This document shows positions 37,423-47,393 of a stretch of 64,000 nucleotides of DNA, one piece after another. A program made the position numbers and the translations under genes. The notes below the pieces were generated by a model, which ran no database searches, was not told the DNA's origin, and worked only from the letters and a program-made list of their open reading frames with translations. The number at the start of each line of letters is the position of its first letter. Positions within the stretch are counted from its first letter, which is position 1. Source of the DNA: Bacteroidales bacterium (GTDB lineage Bacteria > Bacteroidota > Bacteroidia > Bacteroidales > UBA932); contig JAFTBU010000013.1 in the NCBI GenBank assembly GCA_017455065.1, positions 1 to 64,000 of the forward strand, written 5' to 3'.

Positions 37423-38346
37423 ATGAGCAGAGAACCACGCGGATTGGGCAAAGGCCTCAGCGCGCTCCTGGGAGAAGTCCCCAGCGCCGACGAGTTCCGC
37501 AAGCCCGTAGGATATGTCAATAAGGAAATAGCGGGCGCCCGCCCCCGTCAGAACACGTCGGACGTGCTCCGCATCCCCGTGGACATGGTGGAGCCCAATC
37601 CCTTCCAGCCCCGCCAGACTTTCAGCGAGGAGTCCCTCAAGGAACTCGCCGCATCCATCAAGACCCTCGGCCTGATACAGCCCATCACGGTGCGCAAGAT
37701 CTCCGAGACCCAGTACCAGATCATCAGCGGAGAGCGCCGTTTCCGGGCCTGCCGCATGGCCGGGATGTCCATGGTTCCCGCATTCGTTCGCGACACCGGC
37801 GACGTGGGGATGCTCGAGATGGCTATAGTCGAGAACATCCAGAGGGAAGACCTGGATCCCATAGAAGTGGCCCTCAGCTACCAGCGTCTCATAGACGAAT
37901 GTTCCCTCACCCAGGAGCAGATGTCCTACCGCCTCGGCAAGAAACGCACTTCGGTGACCAACAGCCTGAGGCTTCTGAAACTCCCCGCCAAAGTGCAGCA
38001 CGACCTCAAGACCGGTGCCCTGAGCGTCGGCCATGCCAAGGTCATACTCGGCGTGGACGACCCCGAGCTCCAGGAGAAGCTCTGCGACCTGGCGGTCTCC
38101 GGCGGCCTTTCCGTGCGCCAGCTAGAAGACAAGGTCCGCAGCCTGCTGAAGCCCGCCCAGGGCAAGTCCGCCAAGGCACCTCTTCCCGAGGAATACGGCC
38201 GCTGGGCCGACAGGGTGGGGAAGTATTTCCCCAAGGGAGTCAATTTCACCCGCACGGGCCGCGGCAGCGGTACCATGACCGTCCGTTTCTCTTCGGACGC
38301 CGAGCTCCGTGCTTTCATGGATCTTTTGGAGAAAGCCGGTGAGTAG
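37423..38346 (+). CDS. parB: Chromosome-partitioning protein ParB
   Basis: The 307-residue CTPase/DNA-binding protein loads on parS sites. It starts with RGLGKGLSALLGE, a motif that contacts ParA. The ParB N-terminal domain has NPFQPR and the GERRFRA CTP-binding motif near residues 104-110, followed by ENIQREDL and a helix-turn-helix (about 155-180). A C-terminal dimerisation domain follows. No parS palindrome was noticed in the window. The next gene begins 1 base after the stop. Confidence 0.96.
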   Translation: MSREPRGLGKGLSALLGEVPSADEFRKPVGYVNKEIAGARPRQNTSDVLRIPVDMVEPNPFQPRQTFSEESLKELAASIKTLGLIQPITVRKISETQYQIISGERRFRACRMAGMSMVPAFVRDTGDVGMLEMAIVENIQREDLDPIEVALSYQRLIDECSLTQEQMSYRLGKKRTSVTNSLRLLKLPAKVQHDLKTGALSVGHAKVILGVDDPELQEKLCDLAVSGGLSVRQLEDKVRSLLKPAQGKSAKAPLPEEYGRWADRVGKYFPKGVNFTRTGRGSGTMTVRFSSDAELRAFMDLLEKAGE

Positions 38347-38347
38347 G

Positions 38348-39271
38348 ATGCGTCGTATAGCCTGCATATTGCTGCCGGTCCTTCTGTTCCTGCTCCCGGG
38401 GCAGGTCCTGAGGGCGCAGTTCCGCAGTGAGGCATTCTCCCAGAGCTACAACAGCGATCCTTCCGACCCCAACGACACCACCGACAAACTCTTCTCCCTC
38501 AAAGAGTATTTCGGCGGCCTTGCGCACCAGAACGAACTCAAGATAGGCACCATGTTCGGAGGCTCCATGGTCTTCGTCGGCGGCTGCCAGATCTACAACA
38601 AAGACTACTGGAAACTCCCCATATTCTACGGCGGCATCGCCGCGGGTATCTACGGGGGCATACATTTCAACAAATTGTACCAGGGCCAGATGGAGGCCGA
38701 CCCCTTGAGCACGGACACCCGCAACAAGACCCTCAGCACCCTCTGTTTCGCCGGTGCCGGGCTTGCCTACTGGGCCTCCCTGATGGACGGCACCATCTCG
38801 TACAAGCCCCGGTATTATCCCCATCCCGGAAGGGCCACCATCTACTCCATACTGGTGCCCGGCCTCGGACAGGCTTACAACCACGAATTCTGGAAGGTGC
38901 CCATCTATATCGGCGGCATGATAGGTTCGGTCCACTTCTATCTCAACAACAAGACCAACTACGAAAGATACCGTCGCATCTATCTGGAAGCCACCACTTC
39001 CGACCACTATACCGGTCCCATCCCCGCCGAGACAGCCCTTTATTACAGGGACGTGTACAGACGCTACAGGGACTATTCGGTACTGGCCTTGTTCGCATTC
39101 TACCTCCTGCAGGTGATCGACGCCAACGTGTTCAGCTACATGCATGGCTTCGAGATGTCGGACGACCTCTCACTGAAGGTTTCACCCACCGTCATAGCAC
39201 CTGACACCCAGTTCGCATTCGCACCTCCTACAACCCACGCCGTCGGCCTTTCCGTCGGCTTCAGATTCTGA
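38348..39271 (+). CDS. DUF5683-like secreted or membrane protein
   Basis: The product of about 307 residues starts with a signal peptide (ending VLRAQ). Repeated hydrophobic, glycine-rich segments follow (GTMFGGSMVFVGG, FYGGIAAGIYGGIHF, PGLGQAYNHEFWKVPIYIGG), matching the DUF5683 family of Bacteroidota. The last pattern, PGLGQxYN-x-WKxP, is the family hallmark. Function is unknown. It is fixed between parB and a lytic transglycosylase, an arrangement that suggests a cell-envelope role tied to division or segregation. Confidence 0.85.
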   Translation: MRRIACILLPVLLFLLPGQVLRAQFRSEAFSQSYNSDPSDPNDTTDKLFSLKEYFGGLAHQNELKIGTMFGGSMVFVGGCQIYNKDYWKLPIFYGGIAAGIYGGIHFNKLYQGQMEADPLSTDTRNKTLSTLCFAGAGLAYWASLMDGTISYKPRYYPHPGRATIYSILVPGLGQAYNHEFWKVPIYIGGMIGSVHFYLNNKTNYERYRRIYLEATTSDHYTGPIPAETALYYRDVYRRYRDYSVLALFAFYLLQVIDANVFSYMHGFEMSDDLSLKVSPTVIAPDTQFAFAPPTTHAVGLSVGFRF

Positions 39272-39273
39272 GC

Positions 39274-40944
39274 ATGAAAAGATTAGCAGTTTTATTGGCA
39301 GTTCTCAGCCTGGCCGTCGGAGCACAGGCGCAAAGTATATTCAACACCCAGGCCCGTCTGAAGGCCCTCACAGAAGAGAACACCCGCCTGCAGTTCCAGG
39401 TGGATTCGCTGATGGCCGTGCTAGACAGCCTGGAGATGGAGCGCATCGAAGAGGAGGAAGTCTTCATGAACGGCAACGGAGGATTCGACGCCGTGGACGG
39501 CACCGACTCCACCATTGTCGAATACACCGTGGAGATCACCGACAGCCTCCTGAACGCCTGGTATGAAAACAGGCGCTTCACCGACTATGTCGAGGACGTG
39601 GAGTACGACATGGACTCCGTGGCCTTCACCTCGTCCCTCTCGGACGAAGAACTCCTGAGGCGCATCACGGCCATGAATTCCTACATTTCCGTGCCCTTCA
39701 ACGCCACTGTCAAGAACTACATAGTCCTGTACTCGGAAAAGATGAAAAAGCAGATGGGAAGGGTGCTCGCCCAGAGCAATTACTACATGCCCATCTTCGA
39801 AGAGACCTTCGCCCGCTACGACATGCCTCTGGAGCTCAAATATATGGCTGTGATAGAGTCCATGCTCAATCCCGTCGCCACCTCGCGTGCCGGAGCCAAG
39901 GGCATGTGGCAGTTCATGTACACCACGGCCAAGCTCTACGGCCTCAAGATAGACTCTTTCATAGATGAGAGGCTGGATGTGGAGAAGGCTGTGGACGCGG
40001 CCGCCAGGTACCTGCTGGACGCCTACCAGGTCTTCGGTGACTGGAACCTCGCCATCAGCGCCTACAACTGCGGCACTGGCAATGTCAACAAAGCCATACG
40101 CCGCGCCGGCAAGAGGGACTTCTGGTCCATCTATCCCTACCTCCCCAGGGAGACCCGCGGCTACGTGCCCGCCTTCGTCGGAGCCATGTATGCCATGACA
40201 TATTACAAGGAATGCGGCATAGTCCCTGACGGGGATTCCCCCGTACCCGTGGCTGTGGACACCTTCGAAATCAACAAGAACCTGCATTTCAAGCAGATCA
40301 ACGAGCTGGTCGGCGTGCCCATGGATGACCTCAAGACCCTCAATCCCCAGTATCTGCACGACATCATCCCCGGCAACCAGGCCCCCTGCATACTCAGGGT
40401 GCCCTACAACTGGACCAACGCCTTCATGGATGTCCCCATCGATTCGCTCTACGCCTACAAGGCCGACACCCTGCTCAATCCCCAGATCATACGCAATGTC
40501 CAGGTCAGCGGGGGAGAGACCCGTACCGCCTACCGTGTCAAGAGCGGCGACTACCTGGGCCGCATCGCCACCCGCTACCATGTGACCGTCAACCAGATCA
40601 AGCGCTGGAACAATCTCCGCAGCAACAACATCCGCGTCGGACAGATACTCTATATCTATCACAACGGCGCCGGTCCCGTAGCGACCACCGCCACCAAGAC
40701 CACATCGTCTTCCACTTCTTCGTCGACGGCCAAGAAGACCACCACGACCTCCAATGTCACCCCGGACAAGACTTCTTCCCAGTATTCCGGCTACAGCACC
40801 TACACGGTCAAGAACGGTGACAGCTTCTACACTATAGCAAAGAATTATCCCGGCATCAGCGCCCAGAACATCATGGATTACAATGGAATCTCGAGTTCCA
40901 AGCTCCGGCCGGGAATGAAAATTAAAATCCCTATTCCGAAGTAG
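39274..40944 (+). CDS. Membrane-bound lytic transglycosylase with two LysM domains (MltD-like)
   Basis: The 556-residue exported enzyme cleaves the glycan strands of peptidoglycan. A signal peptide (to about residue 19, GAQAQ) and a coiled-coil-like part are followed by an SLT domain (about 170-310) with catalytic Glu near 195 in AVIESMLNP and the SRAGAKGMWQFM motif. Two LysM repeats close the protein, YRVKSGDYLGRIA near 422 and YTVKNGDSFYTIA near 510, joined by a Ser/Thr-rich linker. It lies 2 bases after the DUF5683 gene and ends 3 bases from the convergent atpK stop. Confidence 0.94.
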   Translation: MKRLAVLLAVLSLAVGAQAQSIFNTQARLKALTEENTRLQFQVDSLMAVLDSLEMERIEEEEVFMNGNGGFDAVDGTDSTIVEYTVEITDSLLNAWYENRRFTDYVEDVEYDMDSVAFTSSLSDEELLRRITAMNSYISVPFNATVKNYIVLYSEKMKKQMGRVLAQSNYYMPIFEETFARYDMPLELKYMAVIESMLNPVATSRAGAKGMWQFMYTTAKLYGLKIDSFIDERLDVEKAVDAAARYLLDAYQVFGDWNLAISAYNCGTGNVNKAIRRAGKRDFWSIYPYLPRETRGYVPAFVGAMYAMTYYKECGIVPDGDSPVPVAVDTFEINKNLHFKQINELVGVPMDDLKTLNPQYLHDIIPGNQAPCILRVPYNWTNAFMDVPIDSLYAYKADTLLNPQIIRNVQVSGGETRTAYRVKSGDYLGRIATRYHVTVNQIKRWNNLRSNNIRVGQILYIYHNGAGPVATTATKTTSSSTSSSTAKKTTTTSNVTPDKTSSQYSGYSTYTVKNGDSFYTIAKNYPGISAQNIMDYNGISSSKLRPGMKIKIPIPK

Positions 40945-40947
40945 TCC

Positions 40948-41382
<435 letters not shown>

Positions 41383-41393
41383 TTATTTTGTTG

Positions 41394-43127
41394 TTATTTC
41401 TTTAACGGATTGTAACGCAGTCCCTTGCCCTCGTAGCCGCTGTTCTTGAAGAACTCCACGAAGTTGAGACGCAGGGGATGCACGAATGCACCGAGGCAGG
41501 ACATGAGCAGGTTGAGCGTGTGCCCTATCAGCAGCACCAGTACGAATGGCAGCCACTGCCAGGTGGGGGAGTCACCCCTGACCATCAGGGCAAGGGTGTT
41601 GAATGCTGCGCCGAGCAGTCCGCCGGCAAGTCCGAGGGCGTACAGACGGATGTAGCTGAGCACGTCTCCGAGCAGACCCGTGGCCATCTGGTAGGTGTCC
41701 CACAGTCCCGCGCCCACGTTGAGCAGGGGATTGCGTCCGGGTTTGTTGAAGATGAATATGCCGAGGGCGGAAATGGCGCCGATCGCTATCACCACCCATT
41801 TGATCGATTCCGAAGGGATGAATTTGAGCAGGGCAGCAGCCGCCACCAGCACACCTCCCACTATGAGCAGGGTCCACCCGCAGGTCGAAAGCGAATTGGC
41901 GAAACCGTTGCGGCGCACCGCATACACTGCCTTGAAGATCATGGCCAGGCAGATGTGCAGCACACCCACTCCCAGGGCCATCACCATCTGGGCGTCATAG
42001 CCCGCGACCTTGCCTCTCACCATGAACGATTTCATGGCGTCGGGTACCCAGGTCGCCTGGTACAAGTCGATGCCGAAGAATGTGCCGAGCACCAGGCCGA
42101 CCACGAAAGTCGCCACTCCCAGCACCATGATGATGGGACCGAGCCCCTCGAACATGGCTATCTTCAGCTTGCCCTTGCTTATGCCCCAGCCTATGAGGAC
42201 CAGCAGGATGCCGTAGCCGGCGTCTCCCATGCACATCGCGAAGAACAGCAGGAAGAATATGGCCAGCAGGGGAGTCGGGTCGAACTCGTCATAGACGGGC
42301 ATGCCGTACATCCTCGTGATGCTCTCGAACAGACCGGCGAAACGGCTGTTGCGGAGCTTGATGGGAGGATTGTCCTCGAGGGTGGCGTCATGCGCCTCGT
42401 AGTATATGTCCATGCCGTCGAATACGGCGCAGAGCCTTTCCTTGTCGGCCTCGGGGGCATAGCCTTCAAATACGCAGATGCTGCCTTCCGCGGCGTCTTC
42501 CCCGGTCACTCCGGCCAGGTAGACGTTCAGCTCGGAAATGGTATCCTTTACCAGTGCTTCGAGCCGCGGCAATTCGGACTTGCGGGCCTCGAGCGAAGCG
42601 GCGTACCGGTCGATCTCATTGCGTTTGGCATCCAGCATCACCTGCAGCTCGTCGGCGTTGGCCGAAGGCATGGGGATCTCCTTCGCAGGGATGTCGCATT
42701 CGCCGGCGGTGACGAAATACACATGGCTGCCGGTATCGCTGACCACTTCCAGAGGATACTCCTCCGGCCATTCCTTCTTGAAAGACTTGGCGGGCACGCA
42801 GTAGAAATGGAGGTTGATCCCATGGTCCGCGAGGGCTTCGATCTTGTCTTTTTCGAAATTGCCCCAGGGGATGGTCTGCTCCAGCCTGTCCTCGAGCGCC
42901 TTCTCTTCGGTGCGCAGGGCTATCAGGTGGGCGTCTACACCTTTGCGTATGGTCTCCATGTCTTCCCTCGCCGCCGCGATGCGCTGGAACATCTGGACCG
43001 ATTTCTCGTCCACGGCCTTTTCGGACCGCTTGATATCGATCACTCCCTGCTCCTGGATGGTATTCAGGAACTCTTCCCTGTCGCCGGAATAGACGATGAA
43101 GGAATATCTGGTCATTTTCTCTATCAT
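41394..43127 (-). CDS. V-type ATP synthase subunit I (stator/a-subunit)
   Basis: The 577-residue protein combines an N-terminal cytoplasmic half with coiled coils (to about 290) and a C-terminal membrane half with about seven or eight helices. It corresponds to the archaeal/NtpI a-subunit that forms the ion half-channels. Membrane segments such as FFLLFFAMCMGDAGYG and the late RLYALGLAGG pattern, with the essential arginine, are visible. It overlaps the subunit D gene by 4 bases. Confidence 0.94.
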   Translation of the reverse strand: MIEKMTRYSFIVYSGDREEFLNTIQEQGVIDIKRSEKAVDEKSVQMFQRIAAAREDMETIRKGVDAHLIALRTEEKALEDRLEQTIPWGNFEKDKIEALADHGINLHFYCVPAKSFKKEWPEEYPLEVVSDTGSHVYFVTAGECDIPAKEIPMPSANADELQVMLDAKRNEIDRYAASLEARKSELPRLEALVKDTISELNVYLAGVTGEDAAEGSICVFEGYAPEADKERLCAVFDGMDIYYEAHDATLEDNPPIKLRNSRFAGLFESITRMYGMPVYDEFDPTPLLAIFFLLFFAMCMGDAGYGILLVLIGWGISKGKLKIAMFEGLGPIIMVLGVATFVVGLVLGTFFGIDLYQATWVPDAMKSFMVRGKVAGYDAQMVMALGVGVLHICLAMIFKAVYAVRRNGFANSLSTCGWTLLIVGGVLVAAAALLKFIPSESIKWVVIAIGAISALGIFIFNKPGRNPLLNVGAGLWDTYQMATGLLGDVLSYIRLYALGLAGGLLGAAFNTLALMVRGDSPTWQWLPFVLVLLIGHTLNLLMSCLGAFVHPLRLNFVEFFKNSGYEGKGLRYNPLKK

Positions 43128-43735
43128 AGCGTTTCCTCCTCTTCTTCTTCGGCGGCGTGCCTGGTCTTGACTATCTTGGACGAAGCTTTGCTCAGGTTCT
43201 CCTCATCTTCCATATAGCGCTTGATCTTGCGTATGGCTTCTTTGTAGCCCGGAATCTGCACTTTCTCGTACAGGTTCACCTTCTGGGTGGTCTTGCGGCG
43301 GTTGTACTCCAGGATGCTCTTCTTCTCCTCGGCTATCTCGGACGAAATGCCCAGGCGGGTGAGGTCCTTGAGTATCTGCACTCCGTCGGCGTACCATGCG
43401 GGCTTGACGAAAGCATTGAAAGGCTTGATCTCGTAGATGATGTCGAACAGCTGGGGAGTGTCGACGCCGGCCACCTTGACCTGCCTGCACTCCACGTCCT
43501 TTATGCTGATCAGACCGGGCTCGAATTCGTTCCACAGGGCGGCCAGGTAGTCGTATTCGTTGAGCTTGGCTTCGAGCTCGGCGGAGAACCTTGCGGCCTC
43601 AGCCTTGGCAGCGATGACGCTGAGCCTGAGGGCCGACTCCTTGTTCTTCAGGGTAGGAAGGGCATTCTGACGGACTTTCAGCTGCTTGCCTATGTTCGTC
43701 AGGGAAGTCTTGTTGTATTGGAACTTGATTGCCAT
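43124..43735 (-). CDS. V-type ATP synthase subunit D (central stalk)
   Basis: The 203-residue protein is helical at both ends and matches subunit D, the central shaft that turns inside the A3B3 head: KFQYNKTSLTNIGKQL near the N-terminus and NLYEKVQIPGYKEAIRKIK near residue 165. The C-terminus ends in an acidic EEEEEET tail. It lies 4 bases downstream of the subunit B gene. Confidence 0.95.
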   Translation of the reverse strand: MAIKFQYNKTSLTNIGKQLKVRQNALPTLKNKESALRLSVIAAKAEAARFSAELEAKLNEYDYLAALWNEFEPGLISIKDVECRQVKVAGVDTPQLFDIIYEIKPFNAFVKPAWYADGVQILKDLTRLGISSEIAEEKKSILEYNRRKTTQKVNLYEKVQIPGYKEAIRKIKRYMEDEENLSKASSKIVKTRHAAEEEEEETL

Positions 43736-43739
43736 CCTG

Positions 43740-45059
43740 TTATCTTACCCAGTATTTGTCTATCAGTGTCTGTTTGATACCGGTTTCGGCCGGTGAGAAA
43801 TATTTGGAGAACAGCTCCCATGCGGTGTTGAGCATCTCGTCGATCTTGATGTTGACATCGATGCTGAGGAGCCTCGTGGCGTATTCCTTGGCGTAGTCCA
43901 GGCACCTGTGGTCGTAGTCCGAGAGGTCGAAACCGTTCTCGAGCTTGGTCTTGGCGTTCTGGGCGTCGGCATACAGACGCACGCCGGCGTTCATCACCTG
44001 GCTGTGGTCCTCGCGGGTCTTCTTGCCCTGGACCAGCTGTTTGAGCCTGGAGAGGGAACGGAAAGGATCGACTATGACCTTGCCGGAGTCGGAGTCAGCA
44101 CGCAGGAACAGCTGTCCCTCGGTGATGTATCCCGTGTTGTCGGGGATGGCGTGGGTGATGTCTCCGTCGTTCAGTGTGGTCACGGCTATGATGGTGATGG
44201 AGCCGCCGGAAGGCAACTGCACGGCCTTTTCATAAATCTTGGCAAGGTCGGAGTAGAGCGAACCCGGCATGGAATCCTTCGAAGGGATCTGGTCCATACG
44301 GTTGGACACGATACTCAGGGCGTCGGCGTAGAGGGTCATGTCAGTGAGCAGCACGAGCACTTTCTCGTTGCGGTCCACTGCGAAATACTCCGCTGCGGCG
44401 AGGGTCATGTCGGGGACGAGGAGCCTCTCCACGGGAGGGTCCTCGGTCGTGTTGATGAAGCAGACGATCTTGTCCAGGGCGCCTGCGGACTCGAACTCGT
44501 TTCGGAAGAAGAGGTAGTCGTCGTTGCTCAGACCCATGCCGCCCAGGATGATCTTATCCACGTCGGCCCTCATGGCCACGTCGGCCATCACCTGGTTGTA
44601 AGGCTGGTCGGGATCGGCGAAGAAGGGGATCTTCTGGCCGGAGACCAGGGTGTTGTTGAGGTCGATCCCGGCGATACCCGTGGGGATAAGCTCGGAGGGC
44701 TGGCGCCTGCGGTAAGGATTGACCGAAGGACCGCCGACCTGACGCTCTTCACCTTCCACCTCGGGGCCTCCGTCGATAGGGTGGCCGTAGGCGTTGAAGA
44801 ACCTTCCGGACAGCTGCTCGCTCACCTTGAGGGTGGGGGGAGCGCCGAGGAATACCACTTCGGCGTCGGTGGGGATGCCTTCCGTGCCGGCGAATACCTG
44901 AAGAGTCACCAGTTCGCCCTTGACTTTCACCACCTGTGCCAGGTGACCGTGCACCAGCGCCAGCTCATCGTTGGCGACGCCGGTGGCTTTCAGCGACACA
45001 GTCGCCTTGGTGATGGCATGCAGATGCGTGTATATTTTTTGGTAAACCTTACTTGACAT
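43740..45059 (-). CDS. V-type ATP synthase subunit B
   Basis: The 439-residue non-catalytic head subunit starts with YQKIYTHLHAITKATVSLKA and carries the conserved GHPIDGGP and GIAGIDLNNTLVSGQKIPFF segments. As expected for subunit B it lacks the Walker A P-loop and keeps the arginine-containing SRLKQLVQGKKTR region. Its first 11 bases overlap the end of the subunit A gene. Confidence 0.96.
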   Translation of the reverse strand: MSSKVYQKIYTHLHAITKATVSLKATGVANDELALVHGHLAQVVKVKGELVTLQVFAGTEGIPTDAEVVFLGAPPTLKVSEQLSGRFFNAYGHPIDGGPEVEGEERQVGGPSVNPYRRRQPSELIPTGIAGIDLNNTLVSGQKIPFFADPDQPYNQVMADVAMRADVDKIILGGMGLSNDDYLFFRNEFESAGALDKIVCFINTTEDPPVERLLVPDMTLAAAEYFAVDRNEKVLVLLTDMTLYADALSIVSNRMDQIPSKDSMPGSLYSDLAKIYEKAVQLPSGGSITIIAVTTLNDGDITHAIPDNTGYITEGQLFLRADSDSGKVIVDPFRSLSRLKQLVQGKKTREDHSQVMNAGVRLYADAQNAKTKLENGFDLSDYDHRCLDYAKEYATRLLSIDVNIKIDEMLNTAWELFSKYFSPAETGIKQTLIDKYWVR

Positions 45060-46803
45060 ATTCCTGCACTAGATTATTGAGTTCGGTCCTGTAATTGTAG
45101 AATTTCTCGCTGTGGAACTCCGAGTAGTTCATCTGCTTGACTATGTTGATCATGTCCTTGAAGACGGCGCGGCATTTCTCGTAATCTTCAAATAAGAACT
45201 GCTTTGCGCAGACTTCCAGGAGCATGTCGAGCATCTCCTTCTGCCTCTCGAGAGGGCAGAGGCTGTCGATGGCGTCGAAAGCGTCCTGCTGGAGGAAGCC
45301 GAAGTCGATGAGCTCGGATTTCCAGAAGGCCTCGTGGTAGCTCATAGGCACGCCGTCGTCGCCCAGGATGTTGATCTGGTCGGCCATCTCGCGGCCCCTG
45401 CGGACCAGCATCTTGGCTCCTATCACCTTGTCCACCCAGCCCTTCTCGAACATGGCGTCGAGAGAAGCCGCGATCTCGGGATACTCCAGATACTTCGAAT
45501 AGGAATCGATGGGGTTCACGGCCGGATACCTCTTCTGGTCGGCCCTGTTCTGCTCGAGTGCGTAGAAGCAGCGCGCCGCTTTCTTGGTGGACTCGGTCAC
45601 GGGCTCCTTGAGGTTACCGCCGGCAGGGGAGACGGTGCCGATGAAGGTGACGGCTCCGGTCTTGCCATTGTTCAGTATCACCATTCCCGCCCTGGAGTAG
45701 AAGTTGGAAATGATGGATGAAAGGTCCACGGGGAAGGCGTCGGCGCCGGGGAGCTCCTCCATACGGTTGGACATCTCCCTGAGGGCCTGGGCCCAGCGGG
45801 AGGTCGAATCGGCGAGCAGCAGGCACCTCAGGCCCATCGCGCGGTAGTACTCACATATGGTCATGGCCGTGTAGACTGAGGCTTCCCTCGCCGCCACGGG
45901 CATGTTGGAAGTGTTGCAGATGATGGTGGTGCGCTCCATCAGCTTGCGCCCGGTGTGGGGGTCGATGAGCTCGGGGAACTCGGTGAAGATCTCCACGACC
46001 TCGTTGGCCCTCTCGCCGCAGGCCGCCATCACGATCACGTCGGCTTCGCCCTGCTTGGCAATGGCATGCTGGAGCACTGTCTTTCCGCAGCCGAAAGGCC
46101 CGGGGATGAAGCCGGTGCCGCCCTCGGCTATGGGGTTGAAGGTGTCGATGACACGCACTCCTGTCTCCATGATCTTGGAGGGCCTGGGTTTCTCGCGGTA
46201 GGCCTTGACGGCCAGCTTCACGGGCCATTTCTGGGTCATGGTCACTTCGACGACCTCGCCGTCGGCGGCGGTCAGAGTGGCTACCACGTCGTCCACGGTG
46301 TACTTCCCGGCGGGAGCCACGGTCTTGACGGTGTAGCTGCCCTTGAAGCTGAACGGCACCATGATCTTGTGGGGCAGCCAGCCCTCGGTGACCTCACCCA
46401 GCCAGTCGGCCGCGGACACGCTGTCGCCCGGTTTGGCAATGGGGGTGAACTCCCAGAGTTTGTCGCGGTCCAGGGGATCGGTGTATTCGCCCCTCTTCAG
46501 GAAGACGTCTTCCATGGTGGCGAGATTGTTCTGCAGTCCGTCGTAGACGCTGCTCAGAAGACCGGGGCCGAGCGTGATCTCGAGCATCCTGCCCAGGAAC
46601 TCGACGCTGTCGCCCATACACAGGCCGCGGGTGCTCTCAAACACCTGCACGGAAGCATTGGCACCGTTGACCTTGATTACCTCGGCCAGGAGCTTGGTCC
46701 CATGGAGGTCGATGTAGCAGAGCTCGTTCTCGGCCACGGGGCCGTCCACCTGGACGGTGACAAGGTTGGACACAATGCCGCTTACCTTTCCTTTAGTACT
46801 CAT
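45049..46803 (-). CDS. V-type ATP synthase subunit A (catalytic)
   Basis: The 584-residue catalytic subunit has the Walker A GPFGCGKTVLQ near residues 233-243, an ADSTSRWAQALRE segment, and the V/A-type non-homologous region (about 110-200), which distinguishes it from F-type beta. Start KGKVSGIVSNLVTVQVDG is normal. It follows the DUF2764 gene after 3 bases and overlaps subunit B by 11 bases. Confidence 0.97.
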   Translation of the reverse strand: MSTKGKVSGIVSNLVTVQVDGPVAENELCYIDLHGTKLLAEVIKVNGANASVQVFESTRGLCMGDSVEFLGRMLEITLGPGLLSSVYDGLQNNLATMEDVFLKRGEYTDPLDRDKLWEFTPIAKPGDSVSAADWLGEVTEGWLPHKIMVPFSFKGSYTVKTVAPAGKYTVDDVVATLTAADGEVVEVTMTQKWPVKLAVKAYREKPRPSKIMETGVRVIDTFNPIAEGGTGFIPGPFGCGKTVLQHAIAKQGEADVIVMAACGERANEVVEIFTEFPELIDPHTGRKLMERTTIICNTSNMPVAAREASVYTAMTICEYYRAMGLRCLLLADSTSRWAQALREMSNRMEELPGADAFPVDLSSIISNFYSRAGMVILNNGKTGAVTFIGTVSPAGGNLKEPVTESTKKAARCFYALEQNRADQKRYPAVNPIDSYSKYLEYPEIAASLDAMFEKGWVDKVIGAKMLVRRGREMADQINILGDDGVPMSYHEAFWKSELIDFGFLQQDAFDAIDSLCPLERQKEMLDMLLEVCAKQFLFEDYEKCRAVFKDMINIVKQMNYSEFHSEKFYNYRTELNNLVQEYVK

Positions 46804-46806
46804 ATC

Positions 46807-47382
46807 TTATCTCGTATTTCTTATTTCTTCCACAAGTTTTCTCATAAGTTCGCGTCCCTTGTCGGGATCCAGACGGAGCCACCTGTCGATGATCTTGATC
46901 TTGACCAGATAGCCCAGCACGATGTCCAGGTCGAAGATGTCCAGGGCGGTGATCTCGTCTATCTTATCCCAGTAGGCGTCGTCCAGTCCCTCCTCGCGTC
47001 CCAGGATGCTGGTGCGCTGCAGTATGGAGGAAATCTTGGACTCTTCCAGAAACTCCCCGCAGTCGATGACCACAGTGTCGGCGTCGCTCTCGCGTCCTAT
47101 CCTGGTGTTGATGAAACGGCACTTGGCGTTCCTCACGTGCAGGTCGAATGCGAAGAATTCGCGGATGAAGCGGCTGCGGTGGGAGAGGGCGATGTGGTAG
47201 AACTCTTCTCCCAGGTTTTCCCCGTTCCAGGCGCTCAGCAGGAAATCGACAGTCTTCTGGTCGGCCTCGCTGCACTGCTCCCTTATCTCCCGGATGATCC
47301 TCGGGATGGGGATCTCAGGATGGGTCCTGGCCCCTTCGTCGAGGTCCGGAAAACTGGCGATGATGTACTCGTAGTTGTTCAT
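46807..47382 (-). CDS. DUF2764 protein of the V-ATPase operon
   Basis: The 191-residue protein belongs to DUF2764, found in V-ATPase operons of Bacteroidota and some other anaerobes at the place where subunit C would be expected. It is helical and soluble, with NNYEYIIASFPDLDE at the start and an LDIFDLDIVLGYLVKIKIIDRW segment near residue 155 that resembles the final helices of subunit C/d-like proteins. A structural role linking the rotor to the ring is inferred from position only. Confidence 0.85.
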   Translation of the reverse strand: MNNYEYIIASFPDLDEGARTHPEIPIPRIIREIREQCSEADQKTVDFLLSAWNGENLGEEFYHIALSHRSRFIREFFAFDLHVRNAKCRFINTRIGRESDADTVVIDCGEFLEESKISSILQRTSILGREEGLDDAYWDKIDEITALDIFDLDIVLGYLVKIKIIDRWLRLDPDKGRELMRKLVEEIRNTR

Positions 47383-47393
47383 CTGGCCGGGGA

